Shown here: piece by piece, positions 57,980-64,000 of the stretch | How positions within the stretch are numbered: position 1 is the first letter of the stretch | How the letters are laid out: each line of letters starts with the position of its first letter | DNA from: Bacteriovoracaceae bacterium UBA6200 | GTDB taxonomy: Bacteria; Bdellovibrionota; Bacteriovoracia; Bacteriovoracales; Bacteriovoracaceae | Assembly: GCA_002422605.1 (NCBI GenBank) | Contig: DISW01000016.1 | Location: forward strand, 90,803-154,802 | Length of the DNA stretch: 64,000 nucleotides | Direction of reading: 5' to 3' | Notes under the pieces: generated by a model | The model's database searches: none | Seen by the model: the letters and a program-made list of their open reading frames with translations, nothing else | Told to the model about the DNA's origin: nothing | Translations under genes and position numbers: made by a program

Positions 57980-58681
57980 ATGAAGAAAGACCAAGTTATA
58001 GCTCTTGATGGGCCTTCTGGGAGCGGCAAGTCAACTGTCGCAAAAATGATCGCTCAAAAATTAAATCTGATTTACATAGACACGGGAGCGATGTTTCGGG
58101 CCACGGCTTATGCTCTTCAGCACACCGGGATTGATTTCACTAAAGCTCATCTTACTTCTCAAGAAGAAGAAACAATAAACAAGTTTTTTGTAGAACATCG
58201 TTTTCAGTTTGCTCCTGAACCAGGAGTGCTGATTCTTCTGGATAATTTAAATCTAACAGATGTTATCCGGGAACATCATGTTTCAAGACTGGCTTCCCAG
58301 GTCTCTAAACATAAAGTTGTTAGAGACTTTTTAAAAGAATGGCAGAGAACTATTGTTAAAGACCGACCGGCGATTCTTGATGGAAGAGATATTGGAACAG
58401 TTATTTTCCCACAGGCCATATTAAAAGTTTTTTTAACTGCCTCACCGGAAGAACGGGCCCATCGCCGCCTTTCAGAACTTCAAGAGCGTGGACAAACTGA
58501 TATTAACTACGATTTGATTCTTAAAGATATTGTTGAAAGAGATTATGAAGATATGAACAGAGAGATTGCTCCTCTGAAAAAAGCCGATGATGGAGTTGAA
58601 CTCGACTCCACAGGGAAATCCATTCCTCAAATCGTCGATGAAATAGTGGCCCTCTGGAATGAAAGAAAGGTTAGCACATGA
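57980..58681 (+). CDS. cmk: Cytidylate kinase
   Basis: A 233-residue CMP/dCMP kinase. P-loop ALDGPSGSGKSTVAK (9-23), IDTGAMFRA and the DGRDIGTVIFP and KVFLTASPEERAHRR segments are standard. It makes CDP for nucleic acid and phospholipid synthesis. Its last 4 bases overlap the start of the heptose kinase gene. No fusion to other domains. Cytoplasmic. Confidence 0.95.
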   Translation: MKKDQVIALDGPSGSGKSTVAKMIAQKLNLIYIDTGAMFRATAYALQHTGIDFTKAHLTSQEEETINKFFVEHRFQFAPEPGVLILLDNLNLTDVIREHHVSRLASQVSKHKVVRDFLKEWQRTIVKDRPAILDGRDIGTVIFPQAILKVFLTASPEERAHRRLSELQERGQTDINYDLILKDIVERDYEDMNREIAPLKKADDGVELDSTGKSIPQIVDEIVALWNERKVST

Positions 58682-59694
58682 TTTTAACGCCTGAAAAATT
58701 TGACAATATTGTTTCTCAATTTCAAAGTCTAAAACCAGTGCTTGTCGTTGGTGATTTAGGGGTTGATAAATATACTTTTGGTGAAGTGAAGCGAATTTCC
58801 CCTGAAGCTCCTGTTCCTGTTTTAGAAGTTGAAAAAGAGTGGAATAAACTGGGACTTGCTGCAAACGTTTCAGATAATTTGAAATGTCTGGAAGTGAACT
58901 CCACTTTATGCGGAGTCATCGGCGACGATGCGCGCGCTAGTTTAGTCGAGCACCTTTTGGAAGAGCGCGGACTTAAAACATGGGGCCTTGTAAGAGATGC
59001 TTCTCGTCACACAACTTATAAAGAGCGTGTGACAACTGCCACTCAGCAGATCTGCCGTATTGATTATGAAACGAAGGACGGACTATCTGATGAGATTAAC
59101 CGTAAAATCACTTCACGGATTAACGAATTCTCCGATTCTCATGGAGCTCTCATCATCGAAGATTACGGCAAAGGGCTCTTCAGCGAATCTCTCTGTCAAA
59201 AAATAATTCAGGACTTTAAGGACAAGAATCTTTTAATCACTGTTGATCCTTCTCGTTCAACTCCGCCTATGTGGTATAAAGGCGCGACCCTTTTAAAACC
59301 AAATCGACTGGAATCCCAAATGATGGTCGAAGCCCTGGGATACTTTAAAGAAAGAAAGTTGGAGAAAATCGCCGAGATTCTGGTTGAAAAACTTGAACTC
59401 GAAAAGATCATTATCACACTTGGTGCAGATGGCATGGCGATGCTTGATACAAAACTTGGCGGCGATCTGAAAATTATTCCAACCGCTGCCAATGAAGTTT
59501 TTGATGTCTCCGGTGCCGGTGACACTGCAATCGCTGCTATCACTTCTTCTCTTATGGCCGGTGCTTCTTTAGAAGAAGCGGCCTGGGTTGGAAACTGTGC
59601 GGCCGGTGTGGTGGTGAAAAAAAGAGGGACGGCCCTTTGTTCTCAACAAGAACTTAAAGAGTACTTCGCCAATCTTCGAAAACTTTTGAAATAA
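58678..59694 (+). CDS. hldA: D-glycero-beta-D-manno-heptose-7-phosphate kinase (PfkB family, HldA-like)
   Basis: A 338-residue PfkB-type sugar kinase: VLVVGDLGVDKYTFGEVKRI (N-terminal sugar site), GVIGDDARASL and the C-terminal catalytic VSGAGDTAIAAI (anion hole and catalytic Asp). The sequence KRISPEAPVPVLEV is characteristic for heptose-7-phosphate kinases (RfaE domain 1/HldE-N). The adenylyltransferase domain is not fused, so it would be the HldA form; hldC is not in the window. Product feeds ADP-heptose for LPS core. Overlaps cmk by 4 bases. Confidence 0.88.
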   Translation: MILTPEKFDNIVSQFQSLKPVLVVGDLGVDKYTFGEVKRISPEAPVPVLEVEKEWNKLGLAANVSDNLKCLEVNSTLCGVIGDDARASLVEHLLEERGLKTWGLVRDASRHTTYKERVTTATQQICRIDYETKDGLSDEINRKITSRINEFSDSHGALIIEDYGKGLFSESLCQKIIQDFKDKNLLITVDPSRSTPPMWYKGATLLKPNRLESQMMVEALGYFKERKLEKIAEILVEKLELEKIIITLGADGMAMLDTKLGGDLKIIPTAANEVFDVSGAGDTAIAAITSSLMAGASLEEAAWVGNCAAGVVVKKRGTALCSQQELKEYFANLRKLLK

Positions 59695-60231
59695 ATGCTT
59701 ACCCCCGAAACAGCATCTCCTGGATTATTATTTTCCAGTTTCCTCTTCCGTTCGGATTTACACACTAAGGAAGAACTTAAAAGCTTTTGGGAAGATCGTT
59801 TTGGTAAAAGTTTTTCATTCGTTCCTGAGCAGAATCCCCTCATTGAATACTATTCAAAAGAAATGGGTCTTCCTCTTTTCCGTATCTTCTTTTTAACTTC
59901 CAAATCATTTGCCCGAGATTCATTGCTGGAAGTGAAGTTTGACTCTCTTAAATGGGAAAATCTTTGGGCCCGGGATCAAAAGCGGATGGTGAACGTTGAT
60001 ATTGGTTTTTTAAGCCTTGAAAACTTTCTTCTGGCGACCACCAAAAATTACTCCCACCGGGTTTATTTGGGCCAAAACATCTTTGCCGACCTGACTTATT
60101 ACTTCCATCAAGGCTCTTTTCAGGCCTTTGATTGGACTTATCCTGACTTTGTTGATTCTGCTAAAAAAGAATTTCTTGAGTGGGGGAGAAGTTTCCTTCT
60201 TAATTCCTTAGTTAATAACACTAAGCAGTAA
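59695..60231 (+). CDS. DUF4416-family protein
   Basis: A 178-residue conserved protein. The family pattern is visible: LLFSSFLFRSD near the start, FSFVPEQNPLIEYYSKEMG followed by LFRIFF, MVNVDIGFLSLENFLLATTK and SHRVYLGQNIFADLTYYFHQ ending in FDWTYPDF. Function of this family is unknown. It starts immediately after the heptose kinase stop (adjacent codons), so it is part of the same transcript. No catalytic motif is evident. Confidence 0.82.
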   Translation: MLTPETASPGLLFSSFLFRSDLHTKEELKSFWEDRFGKSFSFVPEQNPLIEYYSKEMGLPLFRIFFLTSKSFARDSLLEVKFDSLKWENLWARDQKRMVNVDIGFLSLENFLLATTKNYSHRVYLGQNIFADLTYYFHQGSFQAFDWTYPDFVDSAKKEFLEWGRSFLLNSLVNNTKQ

Positions 60232-60299
60232 TCTTCTCCTTCTTTTCATTTATCCCCCTAACTGATAACCTTTTTCCCGAAACTTACCAAAGGACGCCC

Positions 60300-61340
60300 A
60301 TGCAAGTGCTCGAAACACTGCTTAATGATTTTACTAAAGAAGTTAATGAAATTCATAAAGTAGCAGATCTCTTAAATCTAAAAGCTAAATATGTCGGGAA
60401 GCAAGGGCCTCTTGCAGATGTAATGAAAGGTCTTAAAGATGCCACTCCGGAAGAGAAAAAAAACATCGGAAGTAAGGCCAATGAGCTTAAAAATGCCATT
60501 GAAACCTTAGTTAACCAGAAGATGCTTGAAATTGAACTTCATGAAATGAATGAAGGTCTTGAGAAGAATAAAATCGACATTTCTCTGACCGACTCAGTAA
60601 TGGATAAAGGGCTTCAGGCCGCAGGTCTTCATCCCGTGACAATTATTCAGCAGGAAATTGAAGATATTTTTATTTCGATGGGATTTGAAGTCTTAGATGG
60701 TCCCCATATCGAAGATGAGTTCCATAACTTTGAAGCCCTTAACATCCCGGCCACTCACCCGGCCCGTGATATGCAGGATACTTTTTGGTTTGCCGATAAA
60801 AAACATCTTCTTAGAACTCACACCTCAACCATTCAGATTCGAGGGATGAAGGAGAGAAAACCTCCTTTCCGTTTCGTTGGTCCTGGTAAGGTTTTCCGTT
60901 GTGAGAGAACTGATGCTTCCCATGAAATGGTTTTCCATCAATTAGAGGGGATGATGGTGGGTGAGGATGTTTCCGTTGGAAACCTTATTTACTTCATGAA
61001 AACTCTCTTAACTGAAATCTTTAAAAAAGAAGTTGAAGTCCGTCTTCGCCCAGGGTTCTTTCCTTTCGTTGAACCGGGCTTTGAACTTGATATCAAATGT
61101 CTTATCTGTAACGGCAAAGGTTGTTCCGTTTGTAAGCATGTTGGTTGGGTTGAACTCCTTCCATGTGGAATGGTTCATCCGAATGTTCTTAAGGCCGGCG
61201 GAATTGATCCGGAGAAACACAATGGCTTTGCTTTCGGCCTAGGCCTCGATCGTCTTGTCATGATGAGATACGGTATTGATGATATCCGTCACATTCATGC
61301 CGGTGACCTTCGTTTCAACTCTCAATTTAAATCATTCTAG
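60300..61340 (+). CDS. pheS: Phenylalanyl-tRNA synthetase alpha subunit
   Basis: A 346-residue PheRS alpha chain. N-terminal coiled coil (1-90), then the class II core: HPARDMQDTFW, LLRTHTSTIQIRGM (motif 1/2 region), KVFRCERTDASHEMVFHQLEGM, and the closing GFAFGLGLDRLVMMRYGIDD (motif 3). It carries a Cys cluster (KCLICNGKGCSVCKHVGW), a possible zinc site seen in some PheS proteins. Forms a heterotetramer with PheT. ATG has AAAGGA upstream; pheT follows after 8 bases. Confidence 0.96.
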   Translation: MQVLETLLNDFTKEVNEIHKVADLLNLKAKYVGKQGPLADVMKGLKDATPEEKKNIGSKANELKNAIETLVNQKMLEIELHEMNEGLEKNKIDISLTDSVMDKGLQAAGLHPVTIIQQEIEDIFISMGFEVLDGPHIEDEFHNFEALNIPATHPARDMQDTFWFADKKHLLRTHTSTIQIRGMKERKPPFRFVGPGKVFRCERTDASHEMVFHQLEGMMVGEDVSVGNLIYFMKTLLTEIFKKEVEVRLRPGFFPFVEPGFELDIKCLICNGKGCSVCKHVGWVELLPCGMVHPNVLKAGGIDPEKHNGFAFGLGLDRLVMMRYGIDDIRHIHAGDLRFNSQFKSF

Positions 61341-61348
61341 GAAAAAAT

Positions 61349-63763
61349 ATGCTTATCTCACTAAACTGGATTAAAGACTTTGTAGAAATCCCTGATATGT
61401 CTCCTAAAGAGCTTGGTTCTCTTTTCACTCTGGCAACTGCGGAAGTGGAGGATGTCATTGTAAAAGGAGAAGTTTTAAAACCTATCCTATGTGTTGAAAT
61501 TAAATCTCTCAAACCCCATCCGGATTCCGATAAATTAAACCTTGTGACATTTGACTATGGGAAAGGACAACTTAAAGAAGTTGTCTGTGGAGCACCTAAT
61601 GTTAGACCTGGCCTTAAAGTTCCTTATGCTCCGATTGGAACAACTCTTCCCAATGGGATGACTCTTGAGCCCAAAAAAATCCGTGGGATCTTATCCGACG
61701 GTATGCTCTGCTCTGAGACCGAACTAGGTATTGGAGAAGGTAAGTCAGGGCTCATGGAACTTAGAGACGATGTCCTGCCTGGAACTTCTATTATCGAATA
61801 TTTAAATCTTGAATCAGATGTCATCTTGGATGTTGATAACAAGTCTCTTACTCATCGTCCCGACCTTTGGGGATACCTTGGCCTTGCTCGTGAGTTCGCA
61901 GCAGCTCATAAAAAAGAACTCAAGAATCGTTTCACTGCAGACTGGGAAAAGAAAATCGAGACATCTTTTAATAAGGCCATGTCTCCTATAAAAGTTGAAG
62001 TCGCTGAAGATTCTTCATGTCTGGCCTACTATGGTCTTTCTTTGGATATCCCTAAAATGGGTGAAACTCCAGAGCGGATAAAGCAGCGCTTGGAAGCCGT
62101 GGGCCTTCGTCCGATTAATCTCATTGTTGATATCAGTAACTACGTCATGGTTGAACTCGGGATACCGAACCATGTTTTTGACCGGACTAAAATTGCCGGT
62201 GATAAAGTTCTTATCCGTCGTGCCGGAGAAAATAAAATCTTCCAAACCCTGGATGAACAAAACCGTGAGCTCGTTCCTGGTGACACTGTAATCTGTGACA
62301 GCGATAAACCTTTAGTTCTGGCAGGTATTATAGGAGGCCTTGATAGCGGGGTTACTCCTGATTCAACTAAGCTTTTCCTTGAGACCGCCAACTGGGATGC
62401 CCCGGAAGTCCGTAAAACTTCGGTTCGCCTTGGTCTTAGAACAGATTCTTCTCAGCGCTATGAAAAAACTCTCGATAGTAATCTTTGTTATCGTACGCTT
62501 TTGAGATTAGTAGAACTTATCTCTGAACTTTGTCCGGGCACGACTGTTGTAGGAATGCCGGAGAAGTATATCCGCGAAGATAAATTATCAAGGCCATTAA
62601 CTTTTAATGTCTCTCACTCACAAATTGTAAGTAACCTTGGAATGGAAATATCTAAAGAACAGATCAAAGATATTTTCCAGCGTCTTGATTTTAAAGTTGA
62701 AGAGAAGAATGATTCGTTCACTGTTACTGTACCAACTTACAGAACGACAAAAGATATAAGCTGTCGCGCCGACCTTATTGAAGAAATTGGAAGAATGATT
62801 GGTTATGATAATATCCCGCCAGTCTCTCCACTCCTTCCGGTAAAACCAATCAGACTTTCTCCAGCGAAGCAGTTTCACCGTAAGGTCCAGGACTTCTTAG
62901 TCAATCAAGCAAAATCTCTTCAGGTTATGACTTATCCATTAGTGGGTAAGGAACTATTACAAAAAGCAATGTGGCCTGAACTTAATGATCACCTGGTTCT
63001 GGTTAATGCTCTCTCTGTTGAACAAGACAGGATGAGACCATCTATCATTCCTTCTGCCATCGAGGTTGCCTTTCAGAATCAAAAACACTTCGAAGAATTT
63101 TCTTTCTTTGAAATTGGCCGTAGTTATTTGAACTTTGGTCAGGAAAGAAGCCAGATTCTTATAGGGATGTATTCTAAGAATGCGACTCGTTTTGTAGAAG
63201 TTGAAAACGTGGTTGAAAAGTTAATGTCTACTCTGAACGTGGCCTATAACTTAGCAGCTCCGAATGCAAAATTTGCAAACCTTCTTATCCCTAAAGACTG
63301 GAAGGGAACGCATCCCCATGAGTATCTTAACATTCAGATTATGGGTAAGTACGCTGGTGTTATTACTTCAGTTCATCCTCTCGTTTTAAAGAACTACAAA
63401 ATGAAAGGTCACCTTACATTTGCAGTTGTCGACATTACGGATCTTGAGTCTCGTGAACAGAAAGATAAAACGAAGTATCGTCCTATCTCTAAGTATCCAT
63501 CATCTTCTTGTGACTTTACTGTCGTTATGAATAGTGATCTTCCAGCGGCCACGGCCATTACGGCCTTAAATGCGATTAAGGATAAAGAATTCAAATCCAA
63601 AGCGATTGTGGACATTTTTATGATGAATGATGAACAAAAAGCTGTATCGATTCGCACGGTTTTTGAAGATTCAGAAAAAACATTGGCCCCTGAAACGATC
63701 AAGAATTTAGAACAGAAAGTGGTGCAAGTACTTGAAAAAGCGGGGCTCCCGCTAAGGTCTTAA
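61349..63763 (+). CDS. pheT: Phenylalanyl-tRNA synthetase beta subunit
   Basis: An 804-residue PheRS beta chain. Domains in order: N-terminal domain with tRNA-binding (OB) segment (40-150: LKPHPDSDKLNLVTFDYG), B3/B4 editing domain (about 205-395), B5 domain (about 415-485), class II-like core (about 490-700) and the C-terminal ferredoxin-fold anticodon-binding domain (YPSSSCDFTVVMNSDLPAAT near 712-731). Edits mischarged Tyr-tRNA(Phe) and contacts the tRNA. Cotranscribed with pheS. Full length, no breaks seen. No IHF gene follows; the rrn-type leader begins after about 75 bases. Confidence 0.96.
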   Translation: MLISLNWIKDFVEIPDMSPKELGSLFTLATAEVEDVIVKGEVLKPILCVEIKSLKPHPDSDKLNLVTFDYGKGQLKEVVCGAPNVRPGLKVPYAPIGTTLPNGMTLEPKKIRGILSDGMLCSETELGIGEGKSGLMELRDDVLPGTSIIEYLNLESDVILDVDNKSLTHRPDLWGYLGLAREFAAAHKKELKNRFTADWEKKIETSFNKAMSPIKVEVAEDSSCLAYYGLSLDIPKMGETPERIKQRLEAVGLRPINLIVDISNYVMVELGIPNHVFDRTKIAGDKVLIRRAGENKIFQTLDEQNRELVPGDTVICDSDKPLVLAGIIGGLDSGVTPDSTKLFLETANWDAPEVRKTSVRLGLRTDSSQRYEKTLDSNLCYRTLLRLVELISELCPGTTVVGMPEKYIREDKLSRPLTFNVSHSQIVSNLGMEISKEQIKDIFQRLDFKVEEKNDSFTVTVPTYRTTKDISCRADLIEEIGRMIGYDNIPPVSPLLPVKPIRLSPAKQFHRKVQDFLVNQAKSLQVMTYPLVGKELLQKAMWPELNDHLVLVNALSVEQDRMRPSIIPSAIEVAFQNQKHFEEFSFFEIGRSYLNFGQERSQILIGMYSKNATRFVEVENVVEKLMSTLNVAYNLAAPNAKFANLLIPKDWKGTHPHEYLNIQIMGKYAGVITSVHPLVLKNYKMKGHLTFAVVDITDLESREQKDKTKYRPISKYPSSSCDFTVVMNSDLPAATAITALNAIKDKEFKSKAIVDIFMMNDEQKAVSIRTVFEDSEKTLAPETIKNLEQKVVQVLEKAGLPLRS

Positions 63764-63835
63764 AAAGACATTGTTTAGGAGGTTTTTTAGAATTAATTTT
63801 TTTTTGAAAAAAAATGAAATAAAACGAAAAATCCC

Positions 63836-63864
63836 TTGACGAAGTTAGAGGGGGTAAGTATTCT
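63836..63864 (+). promoter_or_regulatory. Strong sigma70 promoter, probably of an rRNA operon
   Basis: TTGACG (63836-63841), 17-base spacer, TATTCT (63859-63864). It is preceded by a long A/T-rich stretch (63796-63830) that may act as an UP element. It lies after pheT and before the boxB-boxA leader. Confidence 0.75.
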
Positions 63865-63900
63865 CCTCAAACACTTCAACGAAATTAAGTAGTTTAAACG

Positions 63901-63915
63901 CTAGGTTCCACCTAG
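63901..63915 (+). promoter_or_regulatory. boxB-like leader hairpin
   Basis: CTAGGT (63901-63906) and ACCTAG (63910-63915) form a perfect 6-base stem around TCC, 12 bases before the boxA-like element. boxB followed by boxA is the order in rRNA leaders. Confidence 0.5.
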
Positions 63916-63927
63916 ACAGAAGTTAAC

Positions 63928-63938
63928 GCTCTTTTAAA
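63928..63938 (+). promoter_or_regulatory. boxA-like antitermination element
   Basis: GCTCTTTTAAA at 63928-63938 resembles the rrn boxA core (GCTCTTTAA) bound by NusB/NusE with NusA. With the promoter upstream this predicts that a 16S rRNA gene starts shortly beyond base 64000. The rRNA itself is not in the window. Confidence 0.55.
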
Positions 63939-64000
63939 TTTGAATATGATTAAAAGTTTTGACGCTGTAATAAGTGTCAAGATGAGATGAGAAAGGAACC

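Overview
The window looks like chromosomal DNA from a low-GC Gram-negative bacterium with an outer membrane. The gene content (lipoproteins, heptose-phosphate kinase, lytic transglycosylase, a Tad-type ATPase without its usual partners, unusual HD-GYP and PTPS proteins, and many large exported proteins of no known family) is most like the predatory Bdellovibrio/Bacteriovorax lineage. That placement is inferred from gene content only; no rRNA gene lies inside the window. Coding density is very high, many genes overlap by 1 to 50 bases, and most genes have a clear AG-rich ribosome binding site.

Layout. 0-1 kb: an enoyl-CoA hydratase cut by the window edge and an EthD-like protein. 1-5.2 kb: a complete phosphate importer operon pstS-pstC-pstA with two different pstB genes. 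5.3-12.6 kb: TauE/SafE permease, 4-hydroxyphenylpyruvate dioxygenase, an NYN-domain protein, a fused indolepyruvate:ferredoxin oxidoreductase and a Nudix/metallo-beta-lactamase fusion. 12.6-16.7 kb (minus): thrS (without a TGS domain), ddl and a degenerate HD-GYP gene. 17-19.3 kb: a TPR/winged-helix regulator, an exported protein and rimI. 19.4-25.4 kb: the rimP-nusA-infB-rbfA-truB translation/transcription operon. 25.4-33.1 kb: plsC, a membrane-anchored ferredoxin, an M14 peptidase and a PTPS-III-like enzyme, RNase H, the pieces of a FecCD-type importer interleaved with an M48 lipoprotein protease, and an FKBP lipoprotein. 33.2-39.5 kb: an IS1-like transposase-related gene, a secreted metalloprotease, a cupredoxin-like protein, a TadA/CpaF ATPase, enolase and a 2H-phosphoesterase-like protein.

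39.5-51.4 kb is the least explained part. It holds an outer-membrane-type protein, a small exported protein with a C-terminal anchor, and four large exported, membrane-segment-containing proteins (at 41693, 43961, 45924 and, on the minus strand, 51353). The first two are paralogous along their length. All four end in the same short box of the form [LI]-F-x2-[VIL]-S-[NQ]-R-Y, 12 to 24 residues before the stop. A hotdog thioesterase and a repeat-containing RPT/Tyr-rich exported protein sit between them. This is the best candidate for an undescribed system in the window.

51.5-64 kb returns to housekeeping: a C92-type peptidase coupled to a dipeptide epimerase, SlyD, a CaiB-type CoA transferase, a YyaL-like protein, a lytic transglycosylase / chorismate mutase / cmk / heptose kinase / DUF4416 operon, pheS and pheT. 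The last 170 bases carry a strong sigma70 promoter, a boxB-like hairpin and a boxA-like element, so an rRNA operon probably begins just past the window end.

Other points: the two PstB proteins have complementary defects that predict an asymmetric heterodimer; at least four genes have a -10 box directly before the ATG and no ribosome binding site (probable leaderless mRNAs); and two genes have hairpins that bury the ribosome binding site or start codon.
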